From: Platanthera guangdongensis
Lineage: Eukaryota > Streptophyta > Magnoliopsida > Asparagales > Orchidaceae
Assembly: GCA_039583875.1 (NCBI GenBank)
Contig: CM077149.1
Location: 22,209,194-22,273,193 of the forward strand
Length of the DNA: 64,000 nucleotides
Direction: 5' to 3'
Part shown: piece after piece, positions 33,159 through 44,248 of the stretch
Numbering within the stretch: position 1 is the stretch's first letter
How the letters are laid out: the number at the start of each line of letters is the position of its first letter
Position numbers and translations under genes: made by a program
Notes under the pieces: model-generated
The model's input: only the letters and a program-made list of their open reading frames with translations
Database searches by the model: none
Told to the model about the DNA's origin: nothing

Positions 33159-33939
33159 CTTGTAAGACCCCATTTGTTTTGCAACATCCACCGGGGTCTT
33201 AGGCCCAGAACCGCCGTTTTTGCGGTGACATCATCCACCGGGATGGTCGGTACCACAAAACGCCGATCCTGCCGGTCATCTCAATCACCATCGACAGAAT
33301 GTATGATGAATGAAAGTGTAAGCATCCAAGTCCACAATAGTATAAAGGAGGAAATCATGCAATAAATCAAGTCAACACCAGAAGAAAGTCTAGGTACCAA
33401 CACCAGAAAGTAAATACGGGCTTAAGCCCGGTACATGATAACCTCACTACAATCCACTCATAAAAGTAAATCTACTAATACTCGGCTCCACTCACGGATC
33501 CGGATGCCTGTCCACCCGAGCTACACTGGCCCATCTCCATCTGCACCGTACCCTGCTGGTGTTGCGTCTCCTGCGGCTGTTCCCTGTCTCCCATCCGGAG
33601 CACCTAAAATATGGTGGTCAAACGACCGTCAGTCAAACTAGACTCAGTCAACAATCCCCCACCCCTCTACCCGTGGCTCCTAGGCACCGGGCGGAAAAGG
33701 GTGAAAAGGAGGACCAAAAGCAAGGCGTAATCAAGCAGGTGACATCTACCCTAAGGATTAAAATAATAAAGTATGGCGGGGGTATCACAAAAAATTAAAC
33801 ATGAGTGAACAAGTATGCATCAAAAGTAAACAGAAAGGAGTAGCAAAAAAAACAGTAAGAAGTGAAAGTAAGAGCAACAAGAAATATAACCATTGATTTA
33901 TAGGAATTACCCCTATAGACCAGGGGTCGTTTTGCAGGT

Positions 33940-33979
33940 CCTATCGTATAAAACGTCTCATACCATTTTATACGATAGG
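33940..33979. repeat. 14-bp perfect stem hairpin
   Basis: CCTATCGTATAAAA (33940-33953) and TTTTATACGATAGG (33966-33979) flank the 12-nt loop CGTCTCATACCA. An ACCCCT...AGGGGT inverted pair (33910-33928) lies just upstream. Confidence 0.9.
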
Positions 33980-36900
33980 TGTCAGGGGTTAAATGAAATG
34001 ACTATGCTATGACGTGCAAGTATGCTATGGTATTTACATGCGAGTGCAACTCACACACACGACTCTATGCGCACAGACCTTTAGTTCCCCTTTTTGGAGT
34101 TAGCTAAACTCTCAGGAGCCTCCGCCGTGGCAAAACGGAGACAGTGGGTTGGGCCTCTCCACTCCTAGATTGGTAAACACACTACACAGTCTAGCCCCTC
34201 TCGTACGTTCCAGTACTATTCCTAGCAAACCAGCTAGTCTCCCCGAGTCAACGTACCGACGACGGTGTGTTCGATCGTCCAATACCGAGGACACACCACT
34301 GTTATGCACATGCAACCATGATAGTTTGTTTCTAATTAAAATACCGAGCCCATTTAACTCTACCAGTAAGCCCTTAGGCCACGGGCCTACGCTATCCTTT
34401 CACTACTAATTTATCTCCCTACGTGTACAAGTGTGAGTGTAAGGTGAAACTATTATTAGGGTTACTCTTGCCCATATTATTCCTAAGGTTTAAGGTTAAC
34501 CCTGGACTTCCCGAAGTCTACCCGGTGAGGGGCTCGCAGCGGTACTAGGAACTACAATGAGATGAAGCCCAAAGTTCTCTTGCCAAGGCACTTAATGTTA
34601 TTAATTTCTACCCTTGATCAAACCTCTCTTTTATTTCAGTGTGAATACCCTAAGTGTGTTTGAGCTCTCCGAGTTAACTTATCTCTGACCTATCCACTAT
34701 ATGCAAACTATGCTAAGTTACATGGTGCTCTCATTAGGGGGTACCCTAATTACTCTTCCTGTAGATCCATAATAATTACTGGGAGTCTATCATGACCTAT
34801 TAAGACTAAATCCAGAGTCTCATAATTTTCCTAATTAAGTGGGCACTTAATTTAATTAATCCTAGACTCCAAATGCCCTACTTTGAACATGAAGTGCTCT
34901 CTAAAGTCAGGAACAAATCACAAAAAAATTATGATAAATACTAAGTGACATTTAAACAGTAAATCCAAGGTTTGAGAATTTCATAGGTGAATAGACCTAC
35001 CTTTCGTAATTTAGAACTTAAGGTCAATAATATCATCTACAGATGAAAAAGCCAGCAATATTATTCTAAAAATTATAATAAAACTCCAGTAGGACTATCA
35101 TAGCCTAAAAACATCCTAGAAGTAGTCTCATAATTTTTATAGTGAATAGTAGCCCCTAATTTAATTTATAATCATTAATTTCATAATCTTTGGTTAATGA
35201 AGCAAGTACTGTAAAAACTCATCTAATAATTATAATAAAATTCCACAAGTCTTATTAATATCTAAAATCCACAGTAACCAAGTTTTACAATTTTTACCAC
35301 ACATGAAGGGCTCTAAATCTAATTAAATGTAAACTTCCAAATTTACAGACTTGTGAAGTAAGTACTGGTTTTATCCATCTAAAAATCTTGGAAAAATTAC
35401 AGGACAATAATAATGGTCAAAAGCACTCTCTGACCTAATTTCATAATTTTTTTGATAATATTGTGGCTCTGTTTCTATTTTTGATCATAAACCATAAATC
35501 ATAATTTAATGAAGCAAGTACTTGAAACAGACATCTAAAAATTTAAACAAAAATACAGAGGGCTCTATCATTATATATAATGTCCTATTCCAAGGTTTCA
35601 CAATTTTCCAATAAACAAAAAAACTTCACTATCAACATAGTAAATTTTAAGGGCACATCTATGGTTGAAAAGGAAGTACTGATTTTAATGGCCCAAAGAT
35701 TCCACCAAAATTAATTTAGGAATATTTCTACCAGAGAACTGCCTCTGCCCAATTTTAAGTGATTTTAAAGTGATTTGGTAGCCTAATACTCCAAATTAGG
35801 TTTGGTGCCCTAAACTAGGGTTAGAGTTTTGAGGGGGTTTAAGGCTTCCAAATTCCCTAAAATTTTAACCAGAGTACTATACTAACCTTATGGTCCTCTC
35901 CACCAAATTTTAAGTTATTCCAAGGTAATTTGACCCCATGACCTTCAAACCCTAAAAATCCTCATTAAGGGACCTACCCTAGGGTTCTAGGGCTACCCTA
36001 CTCTTAACCACCCCAAATTACATTGGAGGGTGTGTTATACCATATAGAGTCAGTGGACAAAATATCAGCCTCTGTTGAGGTGATTTGACCACTCAAAACC
36101 CCAAGGGGTGCTTTGACCTAATTAACCCTAGAAGGGTCAACCTGGGGTTGGATAAAACCTAATTAAAACATATTCAAAGGAGTTGAAATTTTTATCAGAG
36201 CCCTAACATGCTTTGTAAGACCACCCACCAAAATGTGGTGGGATTTTGAGGTGTTTATGACACCTAATTAATTTATACTTGGTTTATTAAATTTTTCTAA
36301 AAAATATAGAAAAATGTTTCCCAAAAATTCTGATTTTTGGATATGTCCTAGATATAGTTAAAAATAGCCCATTCCCCAAATTTTAGATTATTTGGATGTC
36401 TGGTTTGGAGTGGGCACTTAAATTAAGCTCTGGACAGCCCTTTGGGTAGACCTCACCAAAATGAGTTCTGCGGTCTAACCAGGACTCCAAATTGAGTGAA
36501 ATCAATTTTAATTTAAAATAGACATCAAGGGCTACATTTTATATGTTGACCACTTTTTCTGTAGTGGCGCATAAGTAATTTTAAAAATTAATTCTATACA
36601 CTGCAATTATAATCACAGAAAAAAAAAACAATAAATAGAATAAACTTTGCACGAATCTTGAAGCAGCATCCAAGGGCTGCTGCTCATCTTCAAGCTCCAG
36701 CCAAGGGACGGGATTATCCCGACCTGGAGCTCATTCCAGCCCACTTTCCGGCCACCCCGACCACCTCCCTGGCCGGCCACCACCACCACCACCTCCGTTG
36801 AGGTGGTGGCTAGCGTTTGGCGGCGACCATGCCGCCGGAGGCGGCGGTTTCCGGCGAACTCAACACCACCATTTTCCATGAAAAATCCAAAAATTCAAGC

Positions 36901-37699
36901 TCTCAATCAGGCTCAATTGAGCCCGATTTCTCTACCTAAATCGATCTAGATCTAGCACTAGGAGAGGGGAAGAGGATCGAACCTCATTTGGGGCGTTCCT
37001 TTGCTCCATTCGCCGGCCGCCATTGCTCCTCCTCGAAGCTTTGGGTGCCATCCGATTTCTTGCAAGGAGACCTCCAAACTCTCGGGAAATGGGGGGGGGG
37101 GGGGTTTCACTGCTCAGAGGCTTGTGAAGGTGATAGGGGGGTTAATTGTGGGTGGTAGTTGTTTTAATCACATATGCCATTAATGGCCTCTTCACCTCCC
37201 CTCCCATGGCCGACCCTATACATCCCCCCTGCCCTAATTGCACCTAGAAACGGCTGGAAACTTCTCAAATTCATCATAGAAGATGAATGAGAGTGTAATG
37301 GAGGGATGCCAAGGGGTGTGTCACCTTAATGGCCATGAATGTCCACTTTCTCTCTCCTCAAAATTGGGGAAAACCCCCATTTCTCTCTCCTAATCACCAT
37401 GAACGAATTTTCACTCCCTCCCATGTTTAATATCAGCCTACTAGGCTGGTTGACCACTCAAATTGGGCCTAGCCCAAAGGGATTGGGCTAGGTCCAAGTA
37501 ACATGACCTAGTTAGCCTTAGTTTCACTTTTGGCCAAACTGGGCCCTAGGGTTGACCGAACCATGAAAGTTTTGTGCCATTGGGTCCCTTATGAGGTTAT
37601 GACCCCATGAGTGTGGTCAACTTGAAGTTGTGGTGGTCAATAGGGGTGTTTAATGGAAAATCACCGTTTTGACCTAGTAGGGGTATTTTGGTCATTTTG

Positions 37700-37761
37700 C
37701 CATGTGGTGACGAGGGAGTGGTGGAAAGCTCTCTTATCAAGGTCCTGGGTTCGAGACCCAG
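37700..37761 (+). mobile_element. tRNA-like (SINE head) sequence with B box
   Basis: GGTTCGAGACC (37748-37758) fits the Pol III B box, set in a perfect T-arm: stem CTGGG/CCCAG (37745-37761) with the 7-nt loop TTCGAGA. About 40 nt upstream TGGTGACGAGGGAGTGGTGG resembles a degraded A box and D arm. No acceptor stem or anticodon arm is convincing, so this is a tRNA-derived SINE head or pseudo-tRNA rather than a tRNA gene. The body may reach about 37920. Confidence 0.5.
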
Positions 37762-37939
37762 CGGCAACAACCTACCGTGCTAATAAACAGGCCGGAGAGG
37801 GGTTGGGGTGCATGGCCTGCAGGCTTGAATGTGAAAGGCTGACTACCAGTGGTGGGCCCGGGTCTGGACCCTGGTAGGCCGGCGGTGCCAGCGGGTTCCC
37901 ATGGGATGGGCTTGGACCGTTATACTGCTTCGCTAACAA

Positions 37940-38498
37940 ATTATGCACCAGCCTCCAGTCCTTCGACGTGACGCGTCCATCTCGGTCACTAACAATATTG
38001 CGCGGCACATCATGCAACCGTACGATATTATCCACATAAAGTTTGGCTAACTTTTCCACTGGATCTTCCTTCCTATTCGGGATGAAATGCGACACTTTCG
38101 TCAACCTATCTACGACCACCCATATGGCGTCGTTTCCCCTCTGCGATTTTGGCAAACCATGCACAAAATCCATAGAAATGTCGTCGAATTTCCATTCCTG
38201 GATAGGCAAGGACTTTAGGAAGCCTCCGAGCTTCTGGCACTCCGCTTTCACCAAGGCACAAGTTTGACACTTGGTCACATAACATGCTACATCCTTCTTT
38301 AATCCTGGCCACCAGAATAACTTCTTCATGTCTCTATACATCTTTGTGCTACCCGGGTGGATTGAGTACTTGGTATGATGAGCCTCGTACATCAACTCCT
38401 CCCGAAGATTATCCGCACTAGGGACGCATAGACGACCGTCCTTCCTTAGCAGTCCATCCTCAACCGCAAATTGGAAATTTGATCCATCCAAAGATTCA
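37940..38498 (-). pseudogene. Gypsy (chromovirus) integrase fragment
   Basis: Minus-strand coding in one frame with the protease piece at 38535-38887. It contains the integrase zinc region (HHTKYSIHPGSTKMYRDMKK, CQTCALVK) and the first two catalytic Asp residues (SMDFVHGLP and SDRDGRVTS). Coding identity ends around DWRLVHNLL; the third catalytic residue (Glu) is missing because of truncation. The upstream neighbour normally would be RT/RNase H but is instead a Tat-type protease joined through a 36-bp foreign piece. Confidence 0.87.
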
Positions 38499-38534
38499 TC
38501 CACATAGACAAAAATATTAAAGAGTCGGTTGGCT
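38499..38534 (-). repeat. 36-bp fragment of the antisense ORF inserted at the protease-integrase junction
   Basis: The minus strand is identical over 36 bp to plus 30012-30047 in the antisense ORF (reading NRLFNIFVYV in both). It is inverted relative to that ORF's position in G1 and fuses protease to integrase in an open frame. Confidence 0.85.
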
Positions 38535-38887
38535 TGGATGACTACGAACTGTACATCATAGTATGCTTGCCGAGATGCTTCTTCAAGAGTGACTGGGAGA
38601 GTGATGGTGCCCATGACTGGTACTGGGACGTCCCCTGAAACACGTGCGCTGACAGACGCTAGTTCAAGGTTGTCAGTGGTCAGTTTGAGTTGGAGTAATG
38701 TGGATAAAAACAACACATTAACAACAATCTCCCTATCCACAAGGACTTGGTTCAATTCAGTGGATGGCTCGCCAATTCTGACGGTTATACATCTCAAACT
38801 CTGACTAGGAGGCGGTCTCGTTTTTGATAAGAATTGATCAACCGCCCCCAGACTAGTTAGTCTCTGGATTTCTTTCTTCAGCCGATT
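38535..38887 (-). pseudogene. Tat-type gypsy protease fragment (G1)
   Basis: Minus-strand SLGAVDQFLSK, RCITVRIGEPS, VNVLFLSTLLQLKL and GTITLPVTLEEASRQA match the Tat-lineage protease region. The expected DSG/DGGSS-like motif reads VDREIV, so the catalytic triplet is degenerate. The segment continues gag from 51109 across element C (target duplication GCATC). Breaks at TTCGTAGT, exactly where the plus-strand copy at 56367 also breaks. Confidence 0.8.
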
Positions 38888-38892
38888 GCATC

Positions 38893-40435
38893 TGAAAGTG
38901 CAGCTAGATCTGATATACTCTAGAGGGGGTGAATAGAGTATATGGTGCTTGAAAACTTTTTACAATAATTATTGTAATATGAGTGAGCAGGAAAGCAGTT
39001 AATAAATCTAATCACAGGACTAAACTAATCATAAGCTAAACACAGAACAATCACAGCCAGAAATAAAAATAAAGACAAGCAAAACCAGATGACACAAGGA
39101 AATATAATGGTTCCCCTAAACTTGGGTACATCCACTCTTCTACCACCCTAGGTAGGAATCCACTGCAGGATGAGTTGATCAGGTGTCCTGGGCACCAATG
39201 AGCTTTTGATAAGGTGCTCAAAAACCAAATCAGATTTTTTGATCAGGTGTCTTGCCACCAATGAGCTTTTGACAAGGTGCTCAAAAACCAAACTCAAACT
39301 TTTGAAGGGAGTTTGAGAAACCCTTTACAGAGATGGGGGTGAGAGAGTGATGGAAGTCTTATCTTTCTTAAATAGCTGAGAAGACTATGTGGATTGATGG
39401 TGTCAAAGCTCCCCCTGAGTCCTTGAGATCTTCAGGAAAAGAAGCTTTGCTGTAGGGTGATAGGACTTCAAAAGTTGAACTCCAGCAATAGATGATTTCA
39501 GCAACAACTGAAATGTTAGGTGTCTGGAGTCTTGAAATATGTTGGCCTGGAACACTTGAGACAAGAGAGATCTGAAGTTTTTTTCAGAAAATTTGATCTC
39601 CTTGGATGTGTGTTCTTGAGAATTCTTTGAGACAGAGAATATTCTGTTCTTGTTCTGAAGAATACTGATGTCTGTGTTTTTTGTCTGTCTGTGTATCTGT
39701 GTATGTGTGAGATTCAAAAAAAATTCATTTCTTTTTATTCTCTGTTACTGAATAGAAAAACATCCTCTGTCAAGAATAGCCGTTGGCCTGCATTAATTAC
39801 ATCCTTAATTGCAAAATGTCTTCTGGAGGAAAGTCCATAGAAATATTCCTTGAAAATCCCTTGAAACTTGGTCCAGAAATAAAAGAAAACGGCTAGAAAA
39901 TCTTCTGAATTAATTGCAGAATAACTCCTTAACTGATTTGAATTTGAATCTTGAAACAATCTTGAAGTTATCTGAAAACGTCGAACTGAGCTCTGCTATC
40001 GTTGAACTGAGCTCAGCGATATGGATTTATACAACAGCAAAATATCGTCGATCTGAGCTCAAAGATCGTCGAACTGAGCTCAAAGATAGAGATCCAAAGC
40101 TGAGTCAAGATCGTCGAACTGAGCTCACCGATCGTCGAATGGAGTTCGACGATATGAGGAAGTTGAGCTCAGCGATCGTCGGATGGAGTTCGACGATCTG
40201 TCGAAGTTGAGCTAGACGATCGTCTATCGGAGTTCGACGAATCATCGTGCTGAGCTCGACGATATGACTTAGTCTCAAACTGAAAAAGTCTTGGTCTTGA
40301 GGGCAGCCTCCAAACTTAGACTTCTAACCCTTAGACTCAATTCTAATTGACCTTTTGAGCTATACAGGAGGTCAAACATTGGTTTCCTAGAGACATAGTG
40401 ATCCTGACCCAAATTAGTAATAGGGTGTTCCAACA
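38893..40435 (-). repeat. 3' LTR of element C
   Basis: On the minus strand it starts TGTTGGAACACC after the polypurine tract (40436-40449) and ends CACTTTCA. Carries the TCGTCGA palindrome array (39977-40265), the AGTGG...CCACT block and the terminal hairpin. Confidence 0.95.
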
Positions 40436-40547
40436 ATCTCCCCCTATTTGGGTTAGGATTACTATTTACAGAGTTTGGAAAAATTTAAATAACATACAAG
40501 CAACAATTACAGAAAAACAAAAAGAAAAGCTGGACATGCAGAACCAC

Positions 40548-40550
<3 letters not shown>

Positions 40551-40583
<33 letters not shown>
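40551..40583. repeat. TA microsatellite
   Basis: About sixteen TA units between ORF3 and the polypurine tract of C, expanded relative to the same place in B (25511-25528) and A. Confidence 0.9.
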
Positions 40584-40585
<2 letters not shown>

Positions 40586-40630
40586 TCCCAGATAATAACC
40601 AGAAGTTAAAATGATTGTCACCTTACATAA

Positions 40631-43600
40631 TCATTTCTTTTCCTTGCCCTTAACAAGTTTGATTTCTTTGTTGGGGTTGAGGGCTTCCTTCTTTGATCTA
40701 GTATCATCTGTTGCACCTAAAGTGGTTTGTTGTTTGGGCCTGGAAACTACAGCTTCAGGATGCAGTTCCATGTATCTATCTGAATCAAAAAATTTGCTTG
40801 ATGCATATCTTTCCAAATCTTTCTTTCTCTGTTCAGACATTGTAGAGATGTTGGAGGAGTCTCTTCCTTGCTCTTTAGCTTTCTTGATCTGATCCAGTGC
40901 AGCAAGTTCTTTCATCCTTGCAGTCCAAGCAGCTGGATTGTTCTCAGGGTCTTCAAAAGGTACTGGTGGCTCATATCTATTAGAAGGATTGTCCTGAGGA
41001 GGCCTGGATGAAACAGTTTCCTTCAACTTATAGGGAAAAGGATCAGAGGTGGTGTCAGATGAAATTTATCCTTCCCTGGAGTATGGATGTTGCCTGGAGT
41101 ATCCTTTAGAGTAAACCTGGACTTCTCTTTGATTGCCTTTGTATCCTCCTCTCCTGGATTGAGAACCCCTGGATTGGCTTCCCCTATGGTAGGATCTAGC
41201 ATGTGGCTGATAGGGGGTTTGACTTCTAGCAGGGGGTTGAGCAGCAGAACTTCCACCTGCACCTGCATCAGGAGGAGGTGGTGGAGGAGGATGAGAATGT
41301 TGGAATTGAGAAGAGCCCTTTTCATATTTCCTTTTCTTTTTCATTGCTTTGAGTTGATTCTTAGAGTACTGCATCCAGTGCTCAGTGATGGGGCAATCAT
41401 GAAGAATATAATATGGTATATCATTGTTATCCTTGACCTTGGCAGGAGGTACTCTCTTCATGGCTTTGCTCCTTGCCTTTCTTTTCCTGGCAATAGTAGC
41501 AGAAGAATCATCAGAGTCTGTTCTGAACTCATCACTTTCAGAACTCTGATCATCATACAGGGCATCAATCTTCTTCATCAAATCTTTCTTGAGCTGTATA
41601 GAAGCAGATGAGGCAGCAGAGGGTATAGCAGCAGAAGTTGAAGCAGTAACAGTAGTGACAACAGCAGATACAGAAGTTTTTGTAGCAGATAGTGAAGGTG
41701 TGGCAGTTGAAATAGAAACAGTAACAACAGCTGTAGATACTACAGGTTCTGGAGAAGTAACAACAACAGCAGCAACAGTTTCACTAACAGTAATATCAGT
41801 AGCAGAAATATCAGCAGAAAATACAGAAGGCTCAAACTCATGTGCCTCTGTCATAAGGATCTCCTTAGAAATTGGCTCATCAGCAGTAACAGAAGTATCA
41901 GCAGCAGTATCAAAATTTTCAGCAGCAGGAGGGGCAGCAACATCAGAAACAACAGCAATGCTTTCATCAGAAGTAGCAGCAGCATATACTGAGTGGACAA
42001 ATGAGGTGATGATGCTGGGGTCACAGCAAGAGAATGACACAAGGGCCTTGGACAGATCCTCTGGGGGCTGGATAGCAATTGTCTCTAGCAGACATCTGAA
42101 ATATAGAGAATCAAAATTTGAGAGCAAAGACCTGGGGTCTATTGCAAAGACTGCAGCAGGAGGTTGAACTGAAGCTTGAAACACATCAGCAGCAGCAGTA
42201 GCAAATTCAAGAACTGAAGAAACAGCAGCAGACATGCTCACTGAAACAGCAAGAGCAGCAGCAGGCAGACTCACTTCATAGGGCATCTCCCCCTGCCTAG
42301 ATTCAGACATGGCTGGATCAAGGCACATTGCTGAAGGGGCTGCTTGAGGGAAAAGAGAGGAGAGCCTGGCAGAAAGGGCTGCCACTGACAGGAGTAATGG
42401 AGCCAAGGAGGTCTCCAAAAGAAGAGATAGCCTGGGGGCTAGCAATTCATACAGCCTGTCAGCAAGGGCTGGAATGTCTACTTGCTCAGTAGTGACTGGA
42501 GCAGAGGTAGAGGATGGAGGAGTAGCTGTTGATGATGGTAGTGGAGTGCTGGTGAATGGGGGAAGAGATGGCTGAGGTGTGGGTAAGGTAGATATGGAGG
42601 ACAGTGGGATGGAGATAGATGGGGTGAAGGTGGGTTGGTCAATGATTTCCTGCAGAAGATCTTGATAAGATGTTGAGGATGAGGGCAGCTCAGGAGGAGA
42701 GGATGATGAGTCATCCATGAAGGAATCATCAATGAGGTTGAAGGAGGGAATGGAGGGTGATGAAGTGGCAATGTCTGTTGGAGGGTAGGTGAATAATGGA
42801 TGGAATTGATCTTCTGTGGTTGGAAGAGTAGGGATTGGAGATGGTGTAGATGTTGGAGAGGGGCTGGAGATGATGATGGTGGATGGAGTTTGAATGGTAG
42901 ATGGAATGGGAAGAGATGGAATTGGAGGAGGAGGAGGAGAGGCATCAGCAGGCAGGTCATCTACAGGGGCAGAGACCTGTGGGGAAGTGACTCTGAGAGT
43001 CCTGGTGCCTGAAGGAGTGCTGGAGGAGGGCCTGCTGGGCTTGATGATCTATCTGTCCCATTTTCCAAAGAGGGCATAGGACAGTCTCTTGGATGCATTA
43101 ATGTGGATTCCAGAGGAGACCAGCAATGCAGGGCACCTATTCTGCAGAAACACCCCTAGAATTCTTCCAAAGTTTACAAAACTTTTGTTGATCTTCTTCT
43201 TAATGAGGTCAAAGAATACCTCTCCCCAATTCAGATTCTTCCTGTCTACTAGGGCTCCCATTAGGCAGAGCTGATACCTGGAGATTGTATCATGAGCAGA
43301 GTGCTTAGCTAGTAGGACTTTCCCAACTACATCAGCCAGGAATCTGTATTCCACAGAAAGATTCTTTTTCAATAGCTTGCTAGGGTTAGCCTCAGAGTGA
43401 CCCATTCTGGCAAGCAAGTCAGCATAGTCTTCTCCAGACAAATCAGCAGTATCTCCACTAGTTCTCAACTCAAAAACCTCTGTTAGAATTGCTGGAGTTA
43501 AGGGTACCTGAGTGCCAGAGATTGATCCAACAATGATGTTGTTGTCCTGATTGTGTGCAGTGTAGACCCATTCCTTAATCTCATCAGAAGCAAGCTTAAT

Positions 43601-43750
43601 CCTTGTAGTCATGATTGCAGTAAGGTTCTGCTCTTTGAATAACTCTATGATGTCCTGAAAAACCTGATCTGTTGTGCTGAAGGATTCCATGTCGATGTCG
43701 AAGCCAGCATCAAACTTCATGGCAGCGAGAACAGCAACAGACACAGCCAT
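40631..43750 (-). pseudogene. ORF3 (post-pol), two stops, element C
   Basis: The ATG at 43750 (MAVSVAVLAAMKFDAGFD) follows the acceptor-like TTTTGCAG|GTACAT. The conserved N-terminal domain (LLAKHSAHDTISRYQ, INASKRLSYALFGKWD) ends at a TAG at 43049-43051. The same frame continues through a Pro/Ser-rich region, an Ala/Val/Thr-rich region with many GCA/GCT repeats, the basic RKRKARSKAMKR and YYILHDC motifs and a Ser/Arg/Gly-rich tail to a TAA at 41066, then on to 40631 (YMELHPEAVVSR, KGKEKK end). This copy gives the complete C-terminal end that B lacks. Function unknown. Confidence 0.87.
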
Positions 43751-43892
43751 ATGTACCTGCAAAAATTCAACAAACAAAACGACCAAGTGCAGAAATGTTT
43801 GGAGGGAAAGAAAGTTCTTGCAGAGAAATCGAAAGCTCAAAGGAGAACGACGGCGAAAAATGAATTTTATATTAGGGTTCGACGCAGAAAAA

Positions 43893-44165
43893 GGAAAGAT
43901 CGTTGAACTCAGTTCGACGATCGAGGCTTCTAAAGGAATCTGAAGAGTCTTCAACATCGTCGATCTCCGTTCGACGATATTGGAGAGCGTCGAGCTCTGT
44001 TCGACGATCGTTCAGAGAACAAAATCGTCGAGCGCCGTTCGACGATCGTTGACCGGAAGAGATAGTTCAGACTATCTGAGAAACGCTGAACTCAGGTCGA
44101 CGATTTCGAAAATCGTCGATCTCCGTTCGACAATCTGGGGGGACAATCATCGAGCGCAGTTCAGA
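43893..44165. repeat. Palindrome-rich spacer between pol and ORF3 (C)
   Basis: ATCGTCGAGCGCCGTTCGACGAT-type units in the same place as in A and B; several are partly decayed. Confidence 0.85.
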
Positions 44166-44248
44166 GATCAGAAAAACTCCACACACTAAGAAAAATCAAG
44201 ATGTTTGCCTAGTCTTGGTCAATTTTTAAGCTTTTAAGATCTTGGATA

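Larger units (their letters stand above)
33161..37939 (-). repeat. Unclassified repetitive block, possibly a long solo LTR
   Basis: Left edge TGTAAGACCCC abuts interrupted pol coding; the right edge is around ...GCTAACA before the integrase fragment. Mostly AT-rich with phrases typical of gypsy LTRs (AGGGGTATTTTGGTCATTT near the right end). I find no ORF with family resemblance; ORFs of 60-90 codons are not convincing. No matching 5-bp duplication is seen at the edges, and about 170 residues of pol are missing across it, so this is not a clean insertion. A strong hairpin (33940-33979), a G14 run (37091-37104) and a tRNA-like sequence (37700-37761) lie within. Confidence 0.4.

Noticed and set aside
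36613..36879. 88-codon minus ORF with Val run and Arg/Gly-rich segment
   Set aside because: No homologue recognised; it sits in a GC-rich patch of an apparent LTR-like block and has simple-sequence character.
37735..37770. True tRNA gene
   Set aside because: Only a T-arm and a weak A box are present; there is no acceptor stem or convincing anticodon arm.
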